From Bacteroidota bacterium (lineage in GTDB: Bacteria > Bacteroidota > Bacteroidia > Chitinophagales > Chitinophagaceae): a stretch of 64,000 bases of DNA. A program made the translations under genes and the position numbers. A model generated the notes under the pieces. It saw nothing but the letters and a program-made list of their open reading frames with translations, was not told where the DNA came from and ran no database searches. Numbering within the stretch: the first letter of the stretch is position 1; every line of letters starts with the position of its first letter. Positions 54,017 through 63,736 of the stretch are shown piece by piece. The DNA lies in NCBI GenBank assembly GCA_947457075.1, contig CANGUG010000008.1, positions 1 through 64,000 on the forward strand, written 5' to 3'.

Positions 54017-55054
54017 CTAAAAAAAATAAACTTCTTCGAAATACTCATTCGCTTTAGCAGCGATGGTGTAAGTATTTTGCAAGCGCATGCATGCGAAGTG
54101 TCCTTTAGGGCATTGATTGGTCCCATAATTAGAACAAGGTTGACAGGATAGATTAGGAACAATGGCATTAAAATACATGTCCTTAACTTGACTATTTAGT
54201 TTTGCATTTATAGCCTTGTCTATACTAGGGTAATATGGCTCCACTTGTAAAGCAGGAGAGGTCGCTCCCCAAATGGCTACCGTTTTTTTATGAAAAGCAC
54301 AGGCAATATACAAGAAGCCGGTATCATGTGAAATGACCGTTTTAGATTGCTGCACCAAAAGTGCAGATTCATGCAAATTGAATTGACCACATGCATTAAA
54401 TATTTTAACAGGGTCCACTTTTGCTACCTCTTCCCCCTCAAAAACATCTTCTTTCCCTCCTACCAAAACCACCGGATACTTTAACATTAAACAAAGTGCT
54501 TGCAATTTTTCAATAGGTAATTTTTTGGAGGCATAGGAAGCACCAATTACCAGGGCGATATATCCATTTTGATGTGAGGATGGTAATGCATTGGCCCTAA
54601 GCTGCACTGCAGCAGGTACAAAATAATCCAAGCCAAGTCCATCATTCACCACACCCAAAGGAGCAAGGGTATCAATACACCTATCACTGATATGACGTAT
54701 AGGCATAAAATTTAAATGCAATTTGGTCAACAATAATTTTTGCCAAGATAATTTTTGATAGGATAAAGAAGGAACGCCCAATGCCTTCTTTATTTGATAG
54801 GTCCTAAAGTTTTTATGCAAATCAATGATATAATCAAATTGTAATTGCTTTAGTGAATCTATCGTCGCATTTAAGTCTTTATCAAAATAATGGAATTGAT
54901 CAATATAAGGATTGGCCTCTGTGACCGCTTTCATTGAGGACTTCGTTAAAAAATGTATTTCCACATTAGGCAACTGCTGTTTAGCAGCACGAATGGCTGG
55001 GGTGGTAAATACAATGTCACCAATGGAAGAAAAACGTATAAAAAGTAAACGCAT
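54017..55054 (-). CDS. Glycosyltransferase family 9 (heptosyltransferase-like)
   Basis: A 345-residue GT9 protein, adding a sugar to lipopolysaccharide core or a similar surface glycan. The N-terminal RLLFIRFSSIGDIVFTTPAIRAAKQQLP, the block GYIALVIGASYASKKLP and the sugar-nucleotide site TVISHDTGFLYIACAFHKKTVAIWGATSP (HDTG) are typical. A Cys-rich tail (LSCQPCSNYGTNQCPKGHFACM) is also common in the family. It heads no visible glycan cluster; transporters lie upstream on the same strand. Confidence 0.92.
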   Translation of the reverse strand: MRLLFIRFSSIGDIVFTTPAIRAAKQQLPNVEIHFLTKSSMKAVTEANPYIDQFHYFDKDLNATIDSLKQLQFDYIIDLHKNFRTYQIKKALGVPSLSYQKLSWQKLLLTKLHLNFMPIRHISDRCIDTLAPLGVVNDGLGLDYFVPAAVQLRANALPSSHQNGYIALVIGASYASKKLPIEKLQALCLMLKYPVVLVGGKEDVFEGEEVAKVDPVKIFNACGQFNLHESALLVQQSKTVISHDTGFLYIACAFHKKTVAIWGATSPALQVEPYYPSIDKAINAKLNSQVKDMYFNAIVPNLSCQPCSNYGTNQCPKGHFACMRLQNTYTIAAKANEYFEEVYFF

Positions 55055-55086
55055 ATTTTATCATTCATAAATACTACACAATCCTC

Positions 55087-56340
55087 CTATGGAAGCGGAT
55101 TGTCTAATTCCAGGTAATCCAAATCCTTATCATAGGTTTCCTCGGTAAACACAAAAGCCACAATAGTTACCGACATGACAATCACCCCTGTCAAAATACC
55201 ACTTTGGATAATGGTCCACCCCAACTGTTTTTGTAGGATGTCTAAGAATAAAAAGTTGATTAAAGGTAAAGCCCCCCTTACCATATTGGGGATGGTCGTA
55301 GCTGCAGTAGCCCTTAAATTAGTGCCAAATTGCTCGGCTGCCATTTGATTAAAAATGGCCCAATAACCAGTACTAAAACCTAGCAAACCACATATTGCAT
55401 ACATGCTACTGTCACTATTATTGAGGGTTGAGAAAAATAGCACCATTGCAATGGTATTTAAAATATAAAATAGAAGCAAGGCTTTTTTTCTGCTTTTAAA
55501 ATATTGGCTTACATACCCAATGACTAAATCGCCAATCGCAATGCCTACATATGCAAACATAACTGCGCGCCCTGAGTCAATTTTATTATTTTCCCCGTAT
55601 AAGCCTTTAGCAAATTGATTGCTATAATTCACCAATACTCCAATCACAAACCAAGTGGGTAATCCAATTAGAATCGCTTTTACATATTTTGAAAATCTTT
55701 TTTTATTCGAAAAGAATTGAAAAAAATTGCCCTTCTCAATATTGGCCAATTTAGCCGACTCAAACATAAAAGACTCTGCTACACGAATACGTAATACCAA
55801 TAAGAAAATACCAAGCACTCCGCCTATCTGATAACATAAACGCCAATCGCTTGTATATTGATACGTAAAATAGGCAACCACGGCGCCAAACAAACCAATG
55901 CCTGCTACCATACTTGTTCCAATACCTCTTTTATTTTTGGGAAGCATTTCCGACACCAAAGTTATGCCTGCCCCTAATTCGCCAGCTAAACCAATCCCGC
56001 CAACAAAACGGCAATAAGCATACTGGTCCACTGTTTGCACAAAAGAAGTTAAAATATTTGCTACCGAATACAATAAGATAGAGCCAAATAATACTTTTAA
56101 TCGCCCTTTTTTATCGCCAATCACACCCCATAAAATGCCTCCAATTAATAAGCCAGACATTTGCCAATTAATAATGTGTGCGCTATCTACTAAAATGGTT
56201 TTTTCTGTTGCACCTACACTCATCACACTAGGCTTTCTAACAATCGTAAACAATAACAAATCATATACATCCACAAAATAACCCAAGGCAGCTACCATTA
56301 CAGGTAAAGACAATAATCCTATCTGCTTATTTTGAGTCAT
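55087..56340 (-). CDS. MFS transporter
   Basis: A 417-residue major facilitator with 12 predicted helices. The sugar-porter-like motif GVIGDKKGRLKVLFGS occurs after helix 2, and GLAGELGAGITLVSEMLPKNKRGIGTSMVAG is a metabolite:H+ symporter mark. The substrate is unknown, perhaps an organic acid or sugar. It starts 4 bp after the DedA gene and 32 bp before the GT9 gene, so the three may be cotranscribed. Confidence 0.85.
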   Translation of the reverse strand: MTQNKQIGLLSLPVMVAALGYFVDVYDLLLFTIVRKPSVMSVGATEKTILVDSAHIINWQMSGLLIGGILWGVIGDKKGRLKVLFGSILLYSVANILTSFVQTVDQYAYCRFVGGIGLAGELGAGITLVSEMLPKNKRGIGTSMVAGIGLFGAVVAYFTYQYTSDWRLCYQIGGVLGIFLLVLRIRVAESFMFESAKLANIEKGNFFQFFSNKKRFSKYVKAILIGLPTWFVIGVLVNYSNQFAKGLYGENNKIDSGRAVMFAYVGIAIGDLVIGYVSQYFKSRKKALLLFYILNTIAMVLFFSTLNNSDSSMYAICGLLGFSTGYWAIFNQMAAEQFGTNLRATAATTIPNMVRGALPLINFLFLDILQKQLGWTIIQSGILTGVIVMSVTIVAFVFTEETYDKDLDYLELDNPLP

Positions 56341-56344
56341 AAGG

Positions 56345-57013
56345 CTATTTAGATTTATGTGTAATTACTTTAATGATTACGGGCAATGTAGTAATAAAAA
56401 CAATGCCCAATACAATCACTTCCAAATGCTTTTTTAGGTCAAAATGAAATTGATCCAAAATCCATTTTTGCAAAAAATGACCTGCACATAACATACTTGC
56501 CACCCAAGCAATACTTCCTACGATATTAAAATAAACAAATTTCTTTTTATCCATTTGTACAATGCCTGCTACAATGGGTGCGAAAGTGCGCACAATCGGA
56601 ATAAATCTTGCAATTACTATTGCACTACCTCCATGCTTTTCATAAAACTCTTGTGCTTGTACTAAATACTTTTTCTTGAAAAAAATATTTTCTTTCCAAT
56701 CATACATGGCTGGTCCCACTTTTTTACCAATATAATAACCAACATAATTCCCCAAAATACCTGCTGTTGCAATAAAGGCGAAAATAATCAGCAAATCCAA
56801 CCATTGATTATGGGTAACTACAATTTGTCCAGCCAATAGATCGCTATAAATGCCGGCTACAAATAATAAACTGTCCCCTGGCAAAAAGAAGCCGAAAAAC
56901 AATCCAGTCTCTGCAAAAACAACCAATAACAATAACCACAAGCCCCCATTTTCAATATAGTATTGAGGTTGTAATAATTGGCTCCAATGAAAAGCTTCTA
57001 ATAAATAGATCAT
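56345..57013 (-). CDS. DedA family membrane protein
   Basis: A 222-residue DedA/SNARE-associated protein with about five helices. The family marks FFLPGDSLLFVAGIYSDLLAG and ARFIPIVRTFAPIVAGIVQM are seen. DedA proteins are now thought to flip undecaprenyl phosphate or phospholipids in the inner membrane. It sits 10 bp after the DAACS transporter gene, in the same direction as the following MFS gene. Confidence 0.92.
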   Translation of the reverse strand: MIYLLEAFHWSQLLQPQYYIENGGLWLLLLVVFAETGLFFGFFLPGDSLLFVAGIYSDLLAGQIVVTHNQWLDLLIIFAFIATAGILGNYVGYYIGKKVGPAMYDWKENIFFKKKYLVQAQEFYEKHGGSAIVIARFIPIVRTFAPIVAGIVQMDKKKFVYFNIVGSIAWVASMLCAGHFLQKWILDQFHFDLKKHLEVIVLGIVFITTLPVIIKVITHKSK

Positions 57014-57023
57014 TACAATTAGT

Positions 57024-58268
57024 TTATACTGTTTGTTCTTCTAAAGCACCCTCCCACTTACTCACCACCGTTGTTGCCAAGCTATTGCCTAGCACGTTGG
57101 TCGCAGTACGGAACATATCACAAAAGTGATCGATAGGTAAAATCAACGCAATGCCTTCCGGTGGAATATTAAACATAGCACAGGTGGCAGTTACCACTAC
57201 GAGTGAAGCACGCGGAACGCCAGCAATACCTTTGCTCGTTAGCATTAGGACCACCAACATCGTTAATTGTGTGCCCATGTCTAAATGAATGCCATATGCT
57301 TGTGCAATGGCTAAACTGGCAAAAGTCATATACATCATGCTGCCATCCAAATTAAAGGAATAACCCAATGGTAAAATAAAGGACACTATTTTATCCTTAC
57401 AACCAAAACGTTCTAGCTCTTCCGTTAATTTAGGAAATACCGCTTCGCTACTTGTGGTGCTAAATGCAATAATTAAGGGGCTAGAAATAATTTTAATTAA
57501 GGAAGGCATTCGCTTGCCTAAAATAATAAAACCAACCCCAATCAATACAATCCATAACACCCCTATACCCATTAAAAAGTACAATAAATATTTTCCGTAA
57601 AATAAAAATACCGCTAACCCTTTTGTTGCGATCACCGCAGCCAATGCACCAAATACGCCCAAGGGGGCAAAATTCATTACATAGCCTACCATTTTCAAAA
57701 TAATATGCGCAGCCGTATCAAAAGCTTTAATTAATCCATTGGCCTTTTCGCCCATTGCTGCAGCAGCTACCCCAAAAAAGATACTGAATACTACAATTTG
57801 TAAAATTTCATTATTGGCCAATGCTTCAAACATACTTTTGGGAAACACATGCTCAATAAAACCAACAATACTAAAGGACTGTGTTTTGCCCATTAAATCC
57901 TTTGCTCCTGTAACATCGGCATTGGACAAAGCAATCCCTTCCCCTGGCTTAAAAATATTCACCAATATTAAACCAATTAATAAGCTCACTAAGGAAGCGG
58001 TAATAAACCAAAGTAAGGCCTTCCCTCCCACACGTCCCACTGTTTTGAGATCTCCTAGTTTAGCAATACCAACCACCAAGGTAGTAAACACCAATGGTGC
58101 AATAATCATTTGTATTAACCTTAAAAAAATAGTGGTTAATAACTTAATATTTTTTGAGAATGCGTCAATAGTAGATTGTTCCGCATTTTCGTGAATATAA
58201 TAACCCAATGCTGCACCAGCAATCATTGCAATTAAAATATATACGGTGAGTTTATTTGATTTTTTCAT
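57024..58268 (-). CDS. Dicarboxylate/amino acid:cation symporter (DAACS)
   Basis: A 414-residue sodium- or proton-coupled symporter for C4-dicarboxylates or glutamate/aspartate. The blocks LITASLVSLLIGLILVNIFKPGEG, IAFSTTSSEAVFPKLTEELERFGCK (hairpin 1 Ser-rich motif) and SFNLDGSMMYMTFASLAIAQAYG (NMDGxxxY-like) define the family. About eight helices plus two hairpins. First gene of a leftward run DAACS-DedA-MFS-GT9. Divergent from the APC permease gene. Confidence 0.93.
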   Translation of the reverse strand: MKKSNKLTVYILIAMIAGAALGYYIHENAEQSTIDAFSKNIKLLTTIFLRLIQMIIAPLVFTTLVVGIAKLGDLKTVGRVGGKALLWFITASLVSLLIGLILVNIFKPGEGIALSNADVTGAKDLMGKTQSFSIVGFIEHVFPKSMFEALANNEILQIVVFSIFFGVAAAAMGEKANGLIKAFDTAAHIILKMVGYVMNFAPLGVFGALAAVIATKGLAVFLFYGKYLLYFLMGIGVLWIVLIGVGFIILGKRMPSLIKIISSPLIIAFSTTSSEAVFPKLTEELERFGCKDKIVSFILPLGYSFNLDGSMMYMTFASLAIAQAYGIHLDMGTQLTMLVVLMLTSKGIAGVPRASLVVVTATCAMFNIPPEGIALILPIDHFCDMFRTATNVLGNSLATTVVSKWEGALEEQTV

Positions 58269-58385
58269 AAGTAGTTAGATGTGCAATATAAGACATAACT
58301 GACAAAAAAATACCCCAAAAATGAAGGTGAAAATCCTAAAAAATGAAGCGAAATTTGAGAAAAAAGTGCTATTTTTCAACTTATA

Positions 58386-58434
58386 TTGAAATTGTTCATT
58401 AACCCCTATAAGTTTGTAAATCACAAGCTTATAG
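58386..58434 (+). promoter_or_regulatory. APC permease promoter with overlapping palindrome
   Basis: TTG (58386-58388), 20 bases, then TAAGTTTG (58409-58416) make a promoter. The -7 box lies inside an imperfect palindrome (58406-58434: CTATAAG/CTTATAG outer arms and TTGT/ACAA inner arms). The predicted start of transcription falls within the palindrome, which could be an operator or a 5' hairpin. Confidence 0.5.
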
Positions 58435-58453
58435 TTAACTCAAAAACAACACT

Positions 58454-59947
58454 ATGAGTTTATTTAGAAAAAAAGACCTGGCTGAAATGTTGGCACAAGC
58501 CGATAATGGCGGCAAAGGCTTAAAACGTACTTTAGGCGCAGGTAATTTAATTGCATTGGGCGTAGGTGCTATTATTGGCGCAGGCTTATTTGTAAGAACA
58601 GCAGCAGCGGCAGGACAAGCTGCAGGACCTGCAGTAACTATTTCATTTATTGTAGCAGCGATTGGTTGTGCATTTGCAGGTTTATGCTATGCAGAATTTG
58701 CAGCTATGATTCCTATTTCAGGTAGTGCGTATGCCTACTCTTATGTAACAATGGGTGAAACAGTAGCCTGGATTATTGGATGGGCTTTAATCATGGAATA
58801 TGCATTGGGTGCGGCAACCGTATCTATTGCCTGGAGCGAGTATTTAAACAAACTACTGGGTCATCGAATACCTTATGAATGGTGTCACTCCCCTTTTGAA
58901 AGCATGACTGATGCGACAGGAACACACCATGGTATTATGAACGCACCGGCATTGGTTATTTTATTATTATTAACCTTATTATTAATTAAAGGAACACAAG
59001 AGTCCGCGATAGTTAATGCAGTGATTGTATTTATCAAAGTGGCTATTGTATTAATTTTTATAGTAGTTGGATGGCAGTTTATTAAGCCTGAGAACCACAC
59101 TCCATATATGATTCCGGAAGGACATGCCCCAATTATTGATCATGGAAAAGTAATTGCCGACTACTCGGGTGTATTTAAACATGGCTGGGGTGGCGTACTG
59201 GGTGGTGCTGCTATTGTGTTTTTTGCCTTTATTGGATTTGACGCTGTTTCAACAGCAGCACAGGAAGCAAAGAATCCAAAACGTGATATGCCTATTGGTA
59301 TCCTTGGTTCATTAGTAGTATGTACTATTTTATACATTTTATTTGGTCACGTATTAACAGGAGTTGCTCCTTGGACGGACTTCGTAGATCCTACCAAAGG
59401 AAAAGAAGCTTCTGTGGCTTATGCCATTTCAACTTATATGACAGGATATGGCTGGTTAGCGACCGCAGTAACGGTGGCCATCCTAGCTGGATTCTCCTCT
59501 GTAATATTAGTGATGTTAATGGGGCAGTCCCGCGTATTCTTCTCTATGGCCAATGACGGATTATTACCAAAAGTATTCTCCGACTTACACCCTAAATACC
59601 GCACTCCTTACAAATCCAATTGGATTTTATTCATTTTTGTAGGTGCTTTTGCGGCTTTTGTTCCAGGTAGTGTAGCAGGAGATTTAACCTCCTTTGGTAC
59701 TTTATTTGCCTTTGTATTGGTAAGTGCCGGCATCTGGATTTTAAGAGTAAAGTCACCCAATATGGAGCGACCATTTAAAACTCCATTAGTACCATTGGTG
59801 CCGATTTTAGGTGCTGTTATTTGCTTAGCAATGATATTTGCCTTAGACACCCAAACGCTAAAAGTAGCATTTGGCTGGATGGCTTTAGGATTGGCAGTTT
59901 ACTTCTTGTACAGTCGTAAAACAAGCAAATTGAACAATAATAATTAA
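58454..59947 (+). CDS. APC family amino acid permease
   Basis: A 497-residue permease with 12 predicted helices. The N-terminal GVGAIIGAGLFVRTAAAAGQAAGPAVTISFIVAAIGCAFAGLCYAEFA is the cationic amino acid transporter/APC consensus, with helix 1 GxG substrate motif. The block FAFIGFDAVSTAAQEAKNPKRDMPIGI is also typical. It takes up an unassigned amino acid. It is followed by a strong terminator. Confidence 0.93.
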   Translation: MSLFRKKDLAEMLAQADNGGKGLKRTLGAGNLIALGVGAIIGAGLFVRTAAAAGQAAGPAVTISFIVAAIGCAFAGLCYAEFAAMIPISGSAYAYSYVTMGETVAWIIGWALIMEYALGAATVSIAWSEYLNKLLGHRIPYEWCHSPFESMTDATGTHHGIMNAPALVILLLLTLLLIKGTQESAIVNAVIVFIKVAIVLIFIVVGWQFIKPENHTPYMIPEGHAPIIDHGKVIADYSGVFKHGWGGVLGGAAIVFFAFIGFDAVSTAAQEAKNPKRDMPIGILGSLVVCTILYILFGHVLTGVAPWTDFVDPTKGKEASVAYAISTYMTGYGWLATAVTVAILAGFSSVILVMLMGQSRVFFSMANDGLLPKVFSDLHPKYRTPYKSNWILFIFVGAFAAFVPGSVAGDLTSFGTLFAFVLVSAGIWILRVKSPNMERPFKTPLVPLVPILGAVICLAMIFALDTQTLKVAFGWMALGLAVYFLYSRKTSKLNNNN

Positions 59948-59967
59948 TCTAAAAGATTAAATGATAG

Positions 59968-60001
59968 AATAGCCAGACTGAATTGTCTGGCTATTTTTTT
60001 T
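59968..60001 (+). terminator. Terminator after APC permease
   Basis: AATAGCCAGAC (59968-59978) and its inverse at 59985-59995 surround a 6-base loop, then a T-run. Its right arm overlaps the -33 region of the yebC promoter. Confidence 0.92.
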
Positions 60002-60013
60002 GTCTTATTTTTG
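59983..60013 (+). promoter_or_regulatory. Promoter of yebC, overlapping the upstream terminator
   Basis: TTG (59983-59985), 20 bases, then TATTTTTG (60006-60013), 19 bp before the yebC ATG. The -33 part is inside the preceding terminator stem. Confidence 0.55.
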
Positions 60014-60032
60014 CTGACCTTAAATAACTACT

Positions 60033-60755
60033 ATGGGACGTATTTTTGAAGTAAGAAAAGCCACCATGTTCAAGCGATTTGACCGTATGGCCAAGCAATT
60101 TACCCGTATAGGTAAAGAAATTGTAATTGCAGTGAAGGCGGGAGGACCAGACCCAGATTCCAACCCTGCATTAAGAAGATGCTATCAAAATGCTCGTAGT
60201 GCAGGTATGCCCAAGGATAGAGTGGAAGCTGCCATTAAGCGTGCCATGGGGAAGGACACAAGCAACTACGAAGAAATTTTATATGAGGGCTATGCGCCGC
60301 ATGGGGTTGCCTTATTAGTGGAAACAGCAACCGACAACCACGTTAGAACCGTTGCCAATGTAAAAAGTCATTTTAACAAAGGCGGAGGCGCGATGGGGAA
60401 TAGTGGTAGCGTAAGTTTTCAATTTAAAAAAATGGGGGTATTCAAATTAAATCCAGAAGGGTTAATCATGGATGATTTAGAACTAGAATTAATTGACCAT
60501 GGTTTAGATGAATTAGGAGATAGCACGGATGACAACGGAAATGCAATTTTGGTGTTGAGATGTGCGTTTACCGACTTTGGCAATTTGCAAAAAGAATTAG
60601 AAGCAAAAAAACTAAATGTCATCAGCGCTGAATTTGAGTGGATCCCTTCCACCACGGTACCTGTATCGGATGAGCAAGCAGAAGAGATTAGTAAATTAAT
60701 TGAGCGCTTAGAGGAAGACGAGGATGTAAATAAAGTGTTTCACAACATGGGGTAG
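60033..60755 (+). CDS. yebC: YebC/PmpR family protein
   Basis: A 240-residue YebC protein, a family linked to transcriptional control and, more recently, to translation of proline-rich tracts. The N-terminal [62 protein letters not shown] and [34 protein letters not shown] are diagnostic. Length is normal. It is monocistronic, with a hairpin (60759-60797) right after the stop. Confidence 0.95.
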   Translation: MGRIFEVRKATMFKRFDRMAKQFTRIGKEIVIAVKAGGPDPDSNPALRRCYQNARSAGMPKDRVEAAIKRAMGKDTSNYEEILYEGYAPHGVALLVETATDNHVRTVANVKSHFNKGGGAMGNSGSVSFQFKKMGVFKLNPEGLIMDDLELELIDHGLDELGDSTDDNGNAILVLRCAFTDFGNLQKELEAKKLNVISAEFEWIPSTTVPVSDEQAEEISKLIERLEEDEDVNKVFHNMG

Positions 60756-60758
60756 GTT

Positions 60759-60797
60759 TATCTCAGTTTTTATTTTTAAATATAAAAAACTGCGATA
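60759..60797 (+). terminator. AT-rich hairpin after yebC
   Basis: TATC-T-CAGTTTTT on the left pairs with AAAAACTG-C-GATA on the right around an AT loop. It starts 4 bp after the stop codon. There is no T-run after it, so it may be a processing stem as well as a terminator. Confidence 0.5.
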
Positions 60798-60800
60798 AAT

Positions 60801-60895
60801 CCCTCTTATGATTTGTTCAAAAAATTATAAATTTTTTGAAATGCTGCAACCCTCTTATGATTTATTCAAAAAAATCAAAGATTTTTCGAAATGCT
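60801..60895. repeat. Tandem pair of palindrome-bearing repeats
   Basis: Copy A (60801-60845) and copy B (60850-60895) both begin CCCTCTTATGATTT and end GAAATGCT. Each holds an AT-rich palindrome: copy A has perfect 11-base arms (60816-60840), copy B slightly imperfect arms (60865-60890). The interiors differ in sequence but keep the hairpin. Confidence 0.8.
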
Positions 60896-60930
60896 TGTCC
60901 AAATACAACTAGCAACATTAAAAGTATAAA

Positions 60931-61197
60931 TTGAACTTAATTAGCACTATATTATTCGCAGGCATTTTTTCGCCTACCATGAAGGACACTACAAGGCCCA
61001 TATTTAATTTGTATGCCATTACGCATGAAATAAAAGTACCTGCAAACTATTATACCACTAAAACAGGATTTTTTTGCAACACAGAAAGGGCTATACAAAA
61101 ACAAACAAAAGTAGCGGTAAAGTTTAGGTTAGGGTCGGTAGAGCAAACGCAAAAATTAGAAGGGTATAATTTATCAAGGCTTCCCGGCGCTCAATAA
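60931..61197 (+). CDS. Hypothetical small protein
   Basis: An 88-residue protein with no family I recognise. It may have a short hydrophobic N-terminus (NLISTILFAGIFSPTM), which could be a weak signal peptide, followed by a mixed body (YAITHEIKVPANYYTTKTGFFCNTERAIQKQTKVAVKFRLGSVEQTQKLEGY) with one Cys. It lies after the tandem repeats and converges with the E1 gene 3 bp away. A coding role is likely because the frame is clean and the composition normal. Confidence 0.6.
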   Translation: MNLISTILFAGIFSPTMKDTTRPIFNLYAITHEIKVPANYYTTKTGFFCNTERAIQKQTKVAVKFRLGSVEQTQKLEGYNLSRLPGAQ

Positions 61198-61200
61198 TTT

Positions 61201-63579
61201 TTACTCTCCCATCATTTCAACAATCACTTTAATAATTTCTTCGGTATTGGGCTTGGAGAAATAATCACCATCACTTGCAAATGCAGGACGATGCGCTTTG
61301 GCAGCAACCGTTCTGGCAGCAACATCTAAATAGCGATACCCACCCTGTATTTCAATTACCTGTTGATACATGAAGGCAGTGGCGCCACCAGGTACATCTT
61401 CATCAATGAAAACAATGCGATTGGTCTTTTTTAGAGACGCTAAAATTTGATGATTTATGTCAAATGGCAATAGGGTTTGAACGTCTATAATTTCACATTC
61501 TATGCCAATCGCGCTTAGTCGGTCTGCGGCATCTTGTATGATTCTTAAGGTAGATCCATAGGACACAATGGTAATATCGTCGCCTGTTCGAAGCGTCTCA
61601 GGTTTACCCAATGCCACTGTAAACTCAGTTAAATTACTAGGCATTGTTTCTTTTAAACGATACCCATTTAAACATTCAATGAGCAATGCGGGATCATTGC
61701 CTCTTAATAAAGTATTGTACATGCCCACTGCCTGTACCATATTTCTTGGTACACATACATGCATTCCTCTTAAGGAATTAATGATCATGCCCATGGGCGA
61801 ACCACTATGGAATATGCCTTCTAAACGGTGCCCTCTTGTTCGAATAATCACTGGACTACTTTGAATACCATTACTTCGGTAATGTAAAGTAGCAACATCA
61901 TCACTTAGGGTTTGTAAACCATACAATAAATAATCTAAATATTGAATTTCAGCAATCGGCCTTAATCCACGAAGTGCCATTCCATGCGCCTGTCCCATAA
62001 TGGATTGCTCTCTAATACCCGTATCAAAAATACGGTCAGCGCCATATTTGGCTTGAAGTCCTGCAAAACCTTGATTCACGTCGCCAATATTGCCAAGGTC
62101 TTCGCCAAAAGCATAAACTAAAGGATTGCTATCAAATAATTGATCAAAATAATTATTCAATACTTCGTAGCCATTAACAATACTTGCATTCGCATCATAT
62201 ACAGGATCCACCACCGAAACATTCAATGTACTCTTTTGTGTTTGATTGTATAAATACTTGCTATAAATATCTTGCTCGTCCTTTAAATAATTTTCCAATA
62301 CATTCTTAATAGCAGTAACATTAGGATGTGTAGGCATTTGCTCCACAAGGGTATGAAAAGTTCTAAATATGTTTCTTTTTAAAGGCTCTTTGTTGTTGAT
62401 TAATTCCTGAGTCAGCTCATGCACTTTTTGCAATGCTGCTCCATCCACACCCACTTGTGCTAAGGCATATAATTCATTCATTTTCTCCTTGATTGGATGA
62501 ATATACTTTTCCCAAGCATTTTGTTTTTGATCGCGTACTTCATTTTTAACTGAAGTTTCTAATTCCTGTAAATCTTCTTCGGTGGTTAATTCATTTAATA
62601 ATAACCATTCCCTCATTTTTTTATTGCAATCCCAGGTTCTTTCCCATTCCAATCGTTCAGCCGATTTGTATCGCTCATGGCTTCCACTGGTGGAATGTCC
62701 CTGTGGTTGTGTTAACTCTTGAACATGAAACAAAACAGGGGTATGTGTGGCGCGGGTAAATGCAATACCTTCTTCAAATGTTTCACAAAGGGCGGCATAA
62801 TCCCAACCCTTTACTTTAAATATTTTAATACCATTGGTACCTTCCTTTTTTTCGAAACCTGCCAATACTTCGGAGATAGAACCCTTCGTAGTTTGTAAAT
62901 GTGTAGGAACCGAAATGCCATAGCCATCATCATAAACCACTATCGCCAATGGTGCTTGAATTACGCCAGCAGCATTCACTACTTCCCAAAAATGACCTTC
63001 CGAAGTACTTGCGTCTCCAATAGTGCAGAAACAAACCTCGTTGCCATTATTGCTTAAATGGGTAAAAGCCTCCTTATGCTTTGCATTCCTAAAACAGCTG
63101 GAAGCAAAAGCCATTCCTAGTCCACGCATCATTTGACCTGCAGTAGGGGCAATGTCGGCGGAAATATTGTATTGATTGACTAATTGATTCCACTCCCCTT
63201 TTTCATTTACAAAAGGAGTCGCAAAATGCGCATTCATATTTCTACCCCCACTAAACGGGTCATTGTGAACGTCGGCGTATAATTGAGCAAAATAATCTTC
63301 GGTATTGGCCACCCCTAATGCAAACATAAAAGTTTGGTCACGGTAGTATCCACTTCTAAAATCTCCTTTTTGAAAAAACTTGGCAAGTGCCACTTGTGCA
63401 ATTTCTTTACCGTCTCCAAATATGCCAAATTTTGCTTTTCCCGTAAGCACTTCTCTCCTTCCCAATAAACTCACTTCCCTACTCATTAATGCCACACGGT
63501 AGTCGGCTATTACAGAGCTTCGAAATGCTTCAAAGGAAAGCACATCTTGGGTTGTTACTGCGTCGGCTATAGGTTCCAT
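61201..63579 (-). CDS. Fused 2-oxoacid dehydrogenase E1 (alpha-beta)
   Basis: A ~792-residue E1 with both subunits in one chain, probably for branched-chain 2-oxoacids. The alpha half has the thiamine diphosphate block IGDASTSEGHFWEVVNAAGV. The beta half begins near residue 480 (YEVLNNYFDQLFDSNPLVYAFGEDLGNIGDVNQGFAGLQAKYGADRIFDTGIREQSIMGQAHGMALRG). I chose the ATG at 63579 (MEPIADAVTTQ); a TACTTTTG box at 63584-63591 ends 4 bp upstream, so the longer frame from 63606 would begin before the promoter. E2/E3 genes are not in the window. Confidence 0.93.
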   Translation of the reverse strand: MEPIADAVTTQDVLSFEAFRSSVIADYRVALMSREVSLLGRREVLTGKAKFGIFGDGKEIAQVALAKFFQKGDFRSGYYRDQTFMFALGVANTEDYFAQLYADVHNDPFSGGRNMNAHFATPFVNEKGEWNQLVNQYNISADIAPTAGQMMRGLGMAFASSCFRNAKHKEAFTHLSNNGNEVCFCTIGDASTSEGHFWEVVNAAGVIQAPLAIVVYDDGYGISVPTHLQTTKGSISEVLAGFEKKEGTNGIKIFKVKGWDYAALCETFEEGIAFTRATHTPVLFHVQELTQPQGHSTSGSHERYKSAERLEWERTWDCNKKMREWLLLNELTTEEDLQELETSVKNEVRDQKQNAWEKYIHPIKEKMNELYALAQVGVDGAALQKVHELTQELINNKEPLKRNIFRTFHTLVEQMPTHPNVTAIKNVLENYLKDEQDIYSKYLYNQTQKSTLNVSVVDPVYDANASIVNGYEVLNNYFDQLFDSNPLVYAFGEDLGNIGDVNQGFAGLQAKYGADRIFDTGIREQSIMGQAHGMALRGLRPIAEIQYLDYLLYGLQTLSDDVATLHYRSNGIQSSPVIIRTRGHRLEGIFHSGSPMGMIINSLRGMHVCVPRNMVQAVGMYNTLLRGNDPALLIECLNGYRLKETMPSNLTEFTVALGKPETLRTGDDITIVSYGSTLRIIQDAADRLSAIGIECEIIDVQTLLPFDINHQILASLKKTNRIVFIDEDVPGGATAFMYQQVIEIQGGYRYLDVAARTVAAKAHRPAFASDGDYFSKPNTEEIIKVIVEMMGE

Positions 63580-63736
63580 TTTACAAAAGTAGGGGTCAAA
63601 ATGCAATAAAAATCAAGAAATAGATAAAAAGGCCTATTTCATAATTTTTCAATATTTTAGCTTAATAAATGGCTGTTTTTTGTGCATAAATTTAAGTAAG
63701 AAATACAGCCTAGTCCTTAAATTTAAATCGAAGCAT

